Made by a program: the position numbers and the translations under genes. A stretch of 43,361 nt of DNA from Jatrophihabitans_A sp035248685 (lineage in GTDB: Bacteria > Actinomycetota > Actinomycetes > Mycobacteriales > Jatrophihabitantaceae), in contig DATFHF010000078.1 in the NCBI GenBank assembly GCA_035248685.1, positions 1 to 43,361 of the forward strand, written 5' to 3'. Shown piece after piece: positions 26,044-34,088 of the stretch. Position 1 is the first letter of the stretch, and each line of letters begins with the position of its first letter. The notes under the pieces are model-generated. The model saw only the letters and a list, made by a program, of their open reading frames with translations. It made no database searches and was not told the DNA's origin.

Positions 26044-27759
26044 ATGTACCGATTGCCCCGCAGGTTCAAGCTGATTCTCGCCGGCATCGGCGTATTGGCG
26101 CTGGTCGCGGCCGGTGGCGCGATCGCCAAGGCCAAGACCTCGGGTTCGCCGCACTACCGGCTGGCGACCGCGAGCACCGGGACGGTAGAGCAGGATCTGG
26201 CCGAGGTGGGCACGGTGTCCGCGGTGAACCGGGTGACGGTGTCCTTCCCGGTGTCGGGCACGGTCGGTTCGGTCCCGGTCAGCGTCGGCATGCCGGTGGC
26301 AGCCGGTGCCGTGTTGGCCAGCTTGACCACCGGCGCGCTCGACCAGCAGGTCGCCTCGGCCACCTCGACGCTGGCCAGCGCGCAGCAGAGCCTGGCGGTG
26401 GACGAGGCCAGCGAGACCGAGAGCACCGCTTCGCTGTCGAGTGTCCAGCTTGGTGAGGGGACGGACGCGCAGTCGGCGGTTCCGCTGGCGATTGGAAGTC
26501 CGACCCCCCGGCCGACCGGTAGCCGCAGTGGCGGTGGTGGGTCGAGCGGTGGCGGCTCGGCCGGATCGTCGGTGCAGCGGTTGGCCGCGGCGGTCACCAA
26601 CGACCAGCAAAAGCTCTTGCTGGCACAGCAGAAACTCGATCAGGATCTGATGGCGGCCGAGGATGCGCTGGACAGTTGCCTGGCTGCGCTGGGCAATGGC
26701 GGCCCGACCGGCGGCCCGACGCCTTCCAGCAGTGCCCCGAGCAGCAGCGCGCCGGCGCCGTCCAGCAGTGCGCCGACAAGTAGCGTCCCGACCACCAGCG
26801 CGCCGACCAGTGGCTCGACCGGATCGGCGCAGTGCCTGGCCGCGATCGCGCAGGCCCCGACCAAGGCCGACACCACCGCCGACCAGCAGGCCCGCGACGC
26901 TGCGATCAAGCAGTTGGACGCCGCGATTCAGGCACTGGTCACCGCCGCTGGCAGGGGCGGCAGCAACGGCGCGAAGACCAGCGGCGGGAGCACCGGCCAC
27001 AGCGGCAGTTCTACCGGCAGCGGCACGGGAACTCGCGGCGGTCAGTCCGCCGGCTCGGGCGGGTTCACCGGTACCGGCGGCGGGACGTCCTCGCGAACCG
27101 CGAGCGGACCGGCTTCGGCTCAACAGCTGGCGGCCGACCAGGCCGAGATCGACGCCGCGCAGGCGGAGTTGGCGGTGGCGCGGCAGAACCGGTCGGCCGC
27201 CGTGCTGACCAGCCCGATCGCCGGGACGGTGGCCGCCGTCTCGATCACCGCCGGCCGAGCGGTCAGCGCCGGCTCGACCAGTTCGACCATCACCGTGATC
27301 GGTGCCGGCCAGGAGCAGGTCAGCACCACGGTTAGCCTCACCGACCTGGACAGCGTGCGGGTGGGTGACCGAGCGACGGTAACCGTGGATGGTGTCAGCC
27401 AGCCGCTGACCGGCGTGGTGTCGCTGATCGGGGTGCTCAACACCTCCTCCGGCAGCACCCCGACTTATCCGGTGACCATCGTGCTGGACCCGACCGGCCA
27501 GAAGCTGTTCGACGGCAGCGGGGCGTCGGTACAGATTGAGGTAGCCAGCGTGACCGGCGTGCTGACCGTGCCCAGTTCGGCAGTGCACAGGCTGGGACAG
27601 CTGAATACCGTCACGGTCTACGACCACGGAAGATTGGTACCGACCAGGATCGCCATCGGGGCGGTCGGCAGCGATCGCACCCAGGTGACGTCCGGCCTGA
27701 AGGCGGGACAGCAGGTGGTACTGGCCGACCTAAGTGAGCCGTTGCCGACCGGAGCCTGA
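26044..27759 (+). CDS. Second efflux adaptor (HlyD/MacA-like) with long low-complexity insertions
   Basis: 571 residues; ATG 26044 is 7 bp after the lipoprotein stop. An N-terminal anchor (FKLILAGIGVLALVAAGGAI) precedes the first lipoyl half (FPVSGTVGSVPVSVGMPVAAG). The helical hairpin is very long and broken by two Ser/Gly/Thr/Pro-rich stretches. One lies between two single Cys (ALDSCLAALG and GSAQCLAAIA), which could form a disulfide closing a loop of about 50 residues. The second lipoyl half (TSPIAGTVAAVSITAGRAV) and beta-barrel follow. Two adaptors in one operon suggest a hetero-oligomeric adaptor or two stages of export. Confidence 0.87.
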   Translation: MYRLPRRFKLILAGIGVLALVAAGGAIAKAKTSGSPHYRLATASTGTVEQDLAEVGTVSAVNRVTVSFPVSGTVGSVPVSVGMPVAAGAVLASLTTGALDQQVASATSTLASAQQSLAVDEASETESTASLSSVQLGEGTDAQSAVPLAIGSPTPRPTGSRSGGGGSSGGGSAGSSVQRLAAAVTNDQQKLLLAQQKLDQDLMAAEDALDSCLAALGNGGPTGGPTPSSSAPSSSAPAPSSSAPTSSVPTTSAPTSGSTGSAQCLAAIAQAPTKADTTADQQARDAAIKQLDAAIQALVTAAGRGGSNGAKTSGGSTGHSGSSTGSGTGTRGGQSAGSGGFTGTGGGTSSRTASGPASAQQLAADQAEIDAAQAELAVARQNRSAAVLTSPIAGTVAAVSITAGRAVSAGSTSSTITVIGAGQEQVSTTVSLTDLDSVRVGDRATVTVDGVSQPLTGVVSLIGVLNTSSGSTPTYPVTIVLDPTGQKLFDGSGASVQIEVASVTGVLTVPSSAVHRLGQLNTVTVYDHGRLVPTRIAIGAVGSDRTQVTSGLKAGQQVVLADLSEPLPTGA

Positions 27760-27988
27760 GCCGGCGGCCGGTTCACCCCGCGGCTAAGTGCGGTCCAGCG
27801 CGGCCACTCGATAACTCGGATCTGCGCTATTCAACACGTTAGGCAAGACTGATTGTGGCGGGTCTGATTGGCTGAGCCCGACTCGTCGGCGCCACCCCGG
27901 CGCGCCGTCGTGCCCGACATAGGCGCATCCACTGGGAATCGCAGGGTGGCGGCCCATAACTATCAGCGGCAAGTGAGAGTATGCAGGG
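27760..27988. other. Intergenic region without a recognised gene
   Basis: 229 bp between the second adaptor and the PAP2 gene. It holds GCGCC/GGCGC arms around a 5-nt loop (27889-27903) and CTGATTG twice (27849, 27864). GAGAGT at 27975-27980 is a weak -10 candidate 8 nt before the PAP2 GTG. No convincing small ORF. Confidence 0.4.
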
Positions 27989-28834
27989 GTGTCGGCACCC
28001 ACCACTGCCCAAACCGCGGGCAGCGCGAACAGGCCCGGTAGGCGCCGCATCCGTTTCACCGGGCTGTTCCCCAACCGTTGGCTACACCACCGCGAACCGC
28101 GGTGGTGGCAAGAGGTCGCGATCATCGGGTTCTGTTACTGGCTGTACAGCGAGGTACGCAACCTGGTGCCCGAGCAGCAGAGCATCGCGTTGCGGCACGG
28201 TCGCAGCGTGCAACACATGCAGGACGCGCTGCACCTGAACTTCGAGCGTTCGCTGAACGCCTTCGTGGCCAGGAACGAACCGCTGGCCCAGGTGATGGAC
28301 TACTACTACGCGACCCTGCACTTCATCGTCACCATCGGTTGCCTGATCTGGCTCTACCACGCCCACCCCCGGATCTACCGGGGCGCCCGGACCGTGCTGT
28401 TCGCGACGTCCCTGATCGCGTTGGCCGGCTTCTACCTGTACCCGCTAGCGCCGCCCCGGCTGCTGCCGCAGTACGGCTATGTCGACACCCTGCTGAAGTT
28501 CCACACCTGGGGCTCGCTGGCCGACCCGAAGGTGGCCGAGCACTCCAACCAGTTCGCCGCCATGCCGAGCCTGCACATCGGCTGGGCGCTGTGGTGTGCG
28601 GCCTGCATCTACTTCTGCGCGCGCCGGCTGTGGGTGCGGTTGCTCGGCGGGCTCTACCCGATCTGGACGCTGCTGGTCATCGTCGGCACCGCCAACCACT
28701 TCATCGTCGACGCCGTCGCCGGGCTGTTGGTGTTCCTGGCCGGCGTCGGGGTCCAGTTCCTGTTATCCGGTCGCAGCGCCTTCCAACCCGCCCCGCGAGC
28801 GCCCGCGACGGCTCAGTCTGCCAACTCGTCGTAG
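27989..28834 (+). CDS. PAP2-superfamily membrane phosphatase / inositol-phosphoceramide-synthase-like
   Basis: 281 residues from GTG with six hydrophobic segments. The PAP2 active site is split as usual: APPRLLP, then MPSLHIGWALW with the catalytic His, and TANHFIVDAVAG with the second His and Asp. The HIGWALW form is that of the Aur1/IPC-synthase-like branch (PAP2_3), which transfers phospho-headgroups between lipids rather than only cleaving phosphate. Substrate unknown; a phospholipid or undecaprenyl phosphate is likely. Its last 22 bp overlap the convergent glnE gene. Confidence 0.87.
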   Translation: MSAPTTAQTAGSANRPGRRRIRFTGLFPNRWLHHREPRWWQEVAIIGFCYWLYSEVRNLVPEQQSIALRHGRSVQHMQDALHLNFERSLNAFVARNEPLAQVMDYYYATLHFIVTIGCLIWLYHAHPRIYRGARTVLFATSLIALAGFYLYPLAPPRLLPQYGYVDTLLKFHTWGSLADPKVAEHSNQFAAMPSLHIGWALWCAACIYFCARRLWVRLLGGLYPIWTLLVIVGTANHFIVDAVAGLLVFLAGVGVQFLLSGRSAFQPAPRAPATAQSANSS

Positions 28835-31800
28835 AACACCGCCTCGACCACCTTGCGGGCCCGCCTGGCCACCCGGCGGTAATCGTCCACCAGCTGACCG
28901 GCTTCGAAATCGGGTGGGTAGCCGAGTACCTGGCCGACCGCCCGCAACACCCGGCCGGGCTTGGGCAGCTGGTCACCGGGCTTGTCCTGCACCAACATGA
29001 TGGCGTCCCGAGCGCGGCTGGCGAAACGCCAGGCAGCCTCTAGCGCCGACGCATCGTCCTGGCTCAGTTTGCCCGCCTGCACCGCAGCTGCCAGCGCCGC
29101 CAGCGTGCCGGTCGTGCGCAGCCCGGTCACCGCTCCGGCCAGCCGAAGCTGTACCAGCTGCACCGTCCACTCCACATCGGCTAGGCCACCCCGGCCGAGC
29201 TTGGTGTGGGTGTTCGGGTCCGCGCCGCGCGGCAACCGTTCCGCGTCCACCCGAGCCTTGAGCCGTCGGATCTCCAGCACGTCGGCCGACGACAGGCCGT
29301 TCGGCGGGTAGCGCACCGGCTCGATCAGCCGGACGAACCGCTCCCCCAACTGCTGGTCACCGGCGCAGAACCTAGCTCGCAGCAACGCCTGGGTTTCCCA
29401 GGTCGATGACCAGCGCGCGTAGTACTCGGCGAAGGAGTCCAGCGAACGGGCCAGCACCCCGTTGCGACCCTCCGGCCGCAGGTCGGCATCCAGCCGCAGC
29501 GGCGGATCGGTGGAGGTCATGCCGAGCATGGTGCGTAACCGCTCGGCGACCAGTTGCGCCCATCGAGCAGCGTCGGACGCCGGCTTACCAGGGGCGCTGT
29601 CGAAGACGAACATCACGTCGGCGTCCGAGCCGTAGCCGATCTCCTGGCCGCCCAGCCGTCCCATCGCGATCACCGCGAACTGGCCCGGCTCACCGGCGGC
29701 CTCTTGCTCCGCAGCGACCAGTCGGCGGCTGGCCGCCAACGCGGCGGCCAGGGTGGCATCGGCGAGCTCGGAAAGCCCGACCCGCACCTGGTCCTGATCG
29801 GCCACCCCCAGCAGGTCCGCGCAGGCCAGCCGCAGCAACTCCACCCGGCGCAGGCTGCGAATGGCGTGCGCGGTCAGTGCCAGGTCGTCCTGCCGGTGCG
29901 CGGCGGTGGCCATCAACAGCTCCAGCTCCGGCCGCCGGCGCGGCTGGAGCTGCCCGTCGTCGGCCAGGAACTGAAGGGCCTCCGGCGCCCGGACCAGCAG
30001 GTCCGCGACGTACCGCGAGGTGCCGAGCAGGCTGGCCAGCCGGGACGTGACCGCACCCTCGTCACGCAGCAGCCGCAGGAACCACGGTGACCGGCCGAGC
30101 GCCTCGGACACCTGGCGGTAGCTGAGCAGGCCGCGGTCCGGGTCCGGCGCGTCGGCCAGCTCGGACAGCATCACCGGCAGCAACGCTCGCTGAAGCGCGG
30201 CCCGGCGGGTCACCCCGGCGGTCAGCGCGTCGATGTGGCGCAATGCGCCGGCCGGATCGGCATAGCCCAATGCTTCCAGCCGGCGACGGGCCTCGCTCTC
30301 GGTCAGCCGCAGCGCCTCGGTCGGTACCCGGGCCACCGACTCGAGCAGCGGACGGTAGAACAGCTTCTCGTGCAGCCGGCGCACCTCGCGGGCATGCAGC
30401 GCCCACTCGTCCTGCCAGACCTCAACCGCATCGCCCCGGGCATCCGGTCGAAAGCCCATCGACCGGGCCAGCCGCTGAAGCGCGGCCCGGTCGTCCGGCA
30501 CCAGGTGGGTGCGGCGCAGTTTGACCAGCTGGAGCCGGTGTTCAGCAGCCCGCAGGAACCGGTAGGCATCAGCCAGGCTCAGCGCGTCGTCTCGGCCGAC
30601 GAACCCGCCGTCGCGCAGCGCGGCCAGCGCCGGCAGGGTGCCGGCCACCTGCAACGCCGGATCGGCCCGGCCGTGCACCAGCTGCAACAGCTGCACCGCG
30701 AACTCGACGTCGCGCAGGCCACCGGGGCCGAGCTTGATCTCCCGGTCCACCACATCGGCCGGCAACTGCGCGACCACCCGTCGCCGCATCGCCTGCACGT
30801 CGGCCACGAAGTCCGGACGCTGGGAGGCGGTCCAGACCAACGGCGCCAGCGCGGCCAGGTAGTCGGCGCCCAGCGCCGGGTCGCCGGCGATCGGCCGCGC
30901 CTTCAACAGCGCCTGGAACTCCCAGGTGGAGGCCCACCGCCGGTAGTAGGCCTGGTGGCTGGCCAGCGTCCGAACCAGCGCCCCGGCCTTGCCCTCCGGG
31001 CGAAGCGCCGCGTCCACCTCCCAGGCCACCTGGCCGCAGATCCGCATAGTGTCGCCGGCCAGTCGGGTGGCCGTGTCCAGCGCGGCCGCCTCGGTCTCGG
31101 CGTCGGCGTCGGCCGCCATCGCCTGCCCGACGAACACTACGTCGACGTCGGATACGTAGTTGAGCTCCCGACCACCGGTCTTGCCCATCGCGATGACGGC
31201 CAGCCGACAGGACGCTGCCTCGGCGGGCAGGCCGGCCCGGGCCACCGCCAGCGTGGCCTGCAGGAGGTAGCCGGCCAGGTCGGCCAGTGCCTCGGTGACC
31301 TCGGCCAGTTCCAGCTCACCGGCCAGGTCGGCCGCGGCCACTTGGAGCAGCTCCCGCCGGTACGCGATCCGCAGCGCCTGCACGGCCGCCGGCCCGGTGA
31401 GCTGCGCCGGCTTACCGGCGGTACCGGTCACCGGGTGATCCGGATCCGCCCCGACCGCTGCCGCGAGCCGGCCGGCCGCCGCCAGCTGCCCGGCGGACCG
31501 GTCATACTGCGAACGCAGCAGCAGTGCGTCGGCCGGCTGGCCGGTGAGGTGCTCGGCCAGCGCCGACGACACCCCCAGGACGCCCAGTAGCCGGCCGCGG
31601 TAGTCGGCCGAGTCACGCAACCCGGCCAGGATTTCCGCACCGGCCGGGGTGTCGGCCAGCTCAGCCAGCCAGTACAGCGCCTGGTCCGGGTCGGCGGCCC
31701 GTCCGAGCGCGGACAGCACGGCGGCCGCACCGGCACCGCCGTCATCGAAAGCGACGTCCCGCTCCGGATCCCACAGCCGCAGCCGGGGGTCGGCAAGTAG

Positions 31801-31884
31801 CCGGGCGGCGGCCACCGGATCGGCGAAACCCGTCCTGACCAGCCGCGCGCTGATCCGGGCGGACTCAGCGTCCGTGCGGTCCAC
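28813..31884 (-). CDS. glnE: Glutamine synthetase adenylyltransferase/deadenylase
   Basis: 1023 residues from GTG. It attaches AMP to, and removes it from, the tyrosine of GlnA1 (Tyr402 here), setting its activity by nitrogen status. Two nucleotidyltransferase domains are seen, each with the GG and Asp-X-Asp signature: MGKTGGRELNYVSDVDVVF near residue 235 and MGRLGGQEIGYGSDADVMF near 735, with helical regions after each. Both active sites look intact. The start overlaps the upstream amidotransferase gene by 20 bp, and AGG lies 6 nt before it. In M. tuberculosis glnE lies directly beside glnA1; here 16 kb of other genes separate them. Confidence 0.97.
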   Translation of the reverse strand: MDRTDAESARISARLVRTGFADPVAAARLLADPRLRLWDPERDVAFDDGGAGAAAVLSALGRAADPDQALYWLAELADTPAGAEILAGLRDSADYRGRLLGVLGVSSALAEHLTGQPADALLLRSQYDRSAGQLAAAGRLAAAVGADPDHPVTGTAGKPAQLTGPAAVQALRIAYRRELLQVAAADLAGELELAEVTEALADLAGYLLQATLAVARAGLPAEAASCRLAVIAMGKTGGRELNYVSDVDVVFVGQAMAADADAETEAAALDTATRLAGDTMRICGQVAWEVDAALRPEGKAGALVRTLASHQAYYRRWASTWEFQALLKARPIAGDPALGADYLAALAPLVWTASQRPDFVADVQAMRRRVVAQLPADVVDREIKLGPGGLRDVEFAVQLLQLVHGRADPALQVAGTLPALAALRDGGFVGRDDALSLADAYRFLRAAEHRLQLVKLRRTHLVPDDRAALQRLARSMGFRPDARGDAVEVWQDEWALHAREVRRLHEKLFYRPLLESVARVPTEALRLTESEARRRLEALGYADPAGALRHIDALTAGVTRRAALQRALLPVMLSELADAPDPDRGLLSYRQVSEALGRSPWFLRLLRDEGAVTSRLASLLGTSRYVADLLVRAPEALQFLADDGQLQPRRRPELELLMATAAHRQDDLALTAHAIRSLRRVELLRLACADLLGVADQDQVRVGLSELADATLAAALAASRRLVAAEQEAAGEPGQFAVIAMGRLGGQEIGYGSDADVMFVFDSAPGKPASDAARWAQLVAERLRTMLGMTSTDPPLRLDADLRPEGRNGVLARSLDSFAEYYARWSSTWETQALLRARFCAGDQQLGERFVRLIEPVRYPPNGLSSADVLEIRRLKARVDAERLPRGADPNTHTKLGRGGLADVEWTVQLVQLRLAGAVTGLRTTGTLAALAAAVQAGKLSQDDASALEAAWRFASRARDAIMLVQDKPGDQLPKPGRVLRAVGQVLGYPPDFEAGQLVDDYRRVARRARKVVEAVFYDELAD

Positions 31885-32725
31885 GCGAGGCCTGCATCTC
31901 GGCAGCCAACGCAGCCCGGATCGCGGCCGGATCGGTCAACGGCTCGGCCGCCCGACCGCCGGCAGCGTCGCCGGCCAGCGGCAGGTTGCGCGGGCCGGCC
32001 ACCGACGCCGGGTCAGCGGCGATCTCGACGAACCGGGCGGCCACCGGCTGCCAGACCTCGGCGATGTCGGCGTGCGCCGCGATCGCCCGATCGACGATGG
32101 TGGCCAGGTCGTAATCGGCCAGCAATGCGGCGTCGGTTCGGGCCCACGCCTGGACGATGGCGGGCGTGGTCTCGATGTGGAACTGGGTGCCCCAGGCCAG
32201 CCGGCCGACCCGAAACGCCTGCACCTCGCAACCCGGCGAGGACGCCAGCAGCACCGCGCCGGGCGGCAGCCGGGTCACCTCGTCCACATGCCATTGCAGG
32301 ACATCCGGGGTGATCGGCAGCTCACGTAACAGCGGGTCGTTCGCGGCCAGCTGGCGTTTGGCCACCAGCTGCGCCCCGTACTCGCCCAGCTCGGCCGGTC
32401 GGACTTGGCCGCCGGTGGCCACCGCCAGCAGCTGGCCGCCCAGGCAGATCCCGAGCACCGGCAGTTCGGTGCGCACCGCGTCGGCGAGCAATTTGCGCAC
32501 CGCCGGCAGCCAGGGCGCTCGGGTGTCGTCGTAGGCGTTCATCCCGCCGCCCAGCACCACCAGCGCGCGATAGCCGGCCAGCTCTTCCGGCACCGGGTCG
32601 CCGGCCTCGGCGTTGCGCACGTCCAGCTGGGCGCCGGCCGCGGTCAGCCACTCGCCCAGCCGGGCCACCGGCGCGTCCCGGGCGTTTTCGATCACCAGGA
32701 TCAGCGTGCTTTGCTCAGCTGCCAT
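31865..32725 (-). CDS. Class I glutamine amidotransferase (GMP synthase-like)
   Basis: 286 residues from ATG. The catalytic triad is clear: Cys in LGICLGGQLLA, with His and Glu in GTQFHIETTP. This domain releases ammonia from glutamine or hydrolyses a gamma-glutamyl bond. The stand-alone form without a synthetase domain leaves the acceptor unknown. It lies upstream of glnE with a 20-bp overlap, so the two proteins are made from one mRNA, pointing to glutamine or gamma-glutamyl metabolism. A link to the nearby GlnA2, whose Streptomyces counterpart gamma-glutamylates polyamines, is possible but speculative. A -10-like element 7 nt upstream suggests a leaderless mRNA. Confidence 0.88.
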   Translation of the reverse strand: MAAEQSTLILVIENARDAPVARLGEWLTAAGAQLDVRNAEAGDPVPEELAGYRALVVLGGGMNAYDDTRAPWLPAVRKLLADAVRTELPVLGICLGGQLLAVATGGQVRPAELGEYGAQLVAKRQLAANDPLLRELPITPDVLQWHVDEVTRLPPGAVLLASSPGCEVQAFRVGRLAWGTQFHIETTPAIVQAWARTDAALLADYDLATIVDRAIAAHADIAEVWQPVAARFVEIAADPASVAGPRNLPLAGDAAGGRAAEPLTDPAAIRAALAAEMQASRGPHGR

Positions 32726-32732
32726 GGCTAGC

Positions 32733-32738
32733 AGGGTA
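32733..32738 (-). promoter_or_regulatory. -10 element TACCCT, probable leaderless promoter of amidotransferase-glnE
   Basis: On the minus strand TACCCT ends 7 nt before the ATG. No ribosome binding site is seen. Confidence 0.45.
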
Positions 32739-32825
32739 TGTGAACAACCGGTCAGCTCACTGGGTGTGTCCCTACTGCCGCTGCGTGTGCGACCGATCCG
32801 CTCGACGCTGGCCTCACCTGTCCGC

Positions 32826-32831
32826 CATAGT
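32826..32831 (+). promoter_or_regulatory. -10-like element CATAGT, probable leaderless MFS promoter
   Basis: CATAGT ends 7 nt before the MFS ATG. The divergent amidotransferase promoter is about 90 bp away. Confidence 0.38.
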
Positions 32832-32838
32832 GATCGTG

Positions 32839-34074
32839 ATGGGTGCGCCGACGACCACGGGCCTGACCGGCAATCGGGACTTTGCCATCCTGTGGCTCGG
32901 TGACCTGGCCTCCGAGCTGGGCTCGGCCATGTCGATGCTGGTCTTCCCGCTGCTCGGCTACGCGCTGACCCACTCGACGACGCAGGCCGCGCTGGCGACG
33001 ACGGCATTCTTCGCCGCCGGCACGATCATGCGCCTGCCCGCCGGCGCGCTGGTCGACCGCTGGTCGCGGCGTCGGGTGCTGCTGATCAGCAATCTGGCGT
33101 CGGCCGGGGTGCTCGGGGTCCTCGCGCTGCTGGTCGCCACGGGGGTCGCCACGATCGCGCTGCTGGTCGCAGCCGGAGTGCTCGCGGGTGTCGTCGAGAC
33201 CTTCTTCTCGCCCGCCGCCTCCGCGTCGTTGCGCGCGGTGGTCGCGCCCGAGTACCTGGCGCGGGCCTACACGCGCATGCAGGCCCGGTACCACGTCGCA
33301 TCGCTGATCGGCCCGCCACTGGGCGGCGCGCTCTTCGCCGTGGCCGCGTCGCTGCCGTTCGCCGTCGACGCGGTGAGCTTCGCGGCGTTCGCGGTGGCGG
33401 TACTTTTCCTGCGCGCCCCGCTGCCGGCACCGGCGACGACCGGCCCCCGGCGGCTGCGCGCCGACCTGCTCGCGGGCCTGCGCTTCCTGTGGTCGCAGCG
33501 GGCGGCTCGGGCGATGATGCTCTGGGGCGGCATCCTCAACTTCGCCGTGGGCTACGTCTTCATCTCGATCACGCTGCGTCTGGTGCGCGCGGGCGTGCAT
33601 CCGGCCGCGATCGGCGCCATCGACGCGATCGCCGCAGGCGCCGGGATCGTCGGCGCCGCCGTCGCCTCGCGGCATGCCCAGCGGTTGCCCACCGGCGCGA
33701 CCACGATGACCACCGGTCTCGTCCTGGCCGCCGTGGTCGTGCCGATGGCCTGGACGACCGACGTGCGGGTGATCGGTGCGTTGCTGGCGATCGGCACGCT
33801 CCTGCTGCCGGCGAACAACGCCGGTATCGGCGCCTATCTCTCCTTCGTCACACCGGACGAACTGCAGGGTCGCCTGAACAGCGCCGCCGGCTTCGTGTCG
33901 AGCGCACTGACGCCGCTCGCCCCGGTGATCGCCGGCGCCCTGCTCGCCACGATGGGCGGCACGACGGGCACCCTCGTCGGCGCTGCCCTCATCGCCTGCA
34001 GCGTCGTGCCGCTGGTGCTCGAGCCGTCCGTCCGCCACCTCGGCCGCCCCGCCGAATGGGCGCCCGTCGCATAG
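32839..34074 (+). CDS. MFS exporter (enterobactin-exporter/TIGR00900-like)
   Basis: 411 residues from ATG; the upstream open frame is not protein-like. About twelve membrane helices. The first loop motif is RLPAGALVDRWSRRRVLL, the typical MFS motif A, and the N-terminus (NRDFAILWLGDLASELGSAM) matches drug or siderophore exporters of the MFS_3 group. Later blocks include YHVASLIGPPLGGALF and TPDELQGRLNSAAGF. It sits on the strand opposite to glnA2 and the amidotransferase and divides genes that are otherwise close. Its third positions are richer in CGC/GCG and poorer in CCGG than the host genes, a hint of transfer. Substrate unknown. Confidence 0.9.
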   Translation: MGAPTTTGLTGNRDFAILWLGDLASELGSAMSMLVFPLLGYALTHSTTQAALATTAFFAAGTIMRLPAGALVDRWSRRRVLLISNLASAGVLGVLALLVATGVATIALLVAAGVLAGVVETFFSPAASASLRAVVAPEYLARAYTRMQARYHVASLIGPPLGGALFAVAASLPFAVDAVSFAAFAVAVLFLRAPLPAPATTGPRRLRADLLAGLRFLWSQRAARAMMLWGGILNFAVGYVFISITLRLVRAGVHPAAIGAIDAIAAGAGIVGAAVASRHAQRLPTGATTMTTGLVLAAVVVPMAWTTDVRVIGALLAIGTLLLPANNAGIGAYLSFVTPDELQGRLNSAAGFVSSALTPLAPVIAGALLATMGGTTGTLVGAALIACSVVPLVLEPSVRHLGRPAEWAPVA

Positions 34075-34088
34075 GAAACCCCCCCCAG

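Noticed and set aside
27849..27870. Direct repeat CTGATTG 15 bp apart as an operator
   Set aside because: Only 7 bp, two copies, not close to the likely promoter.
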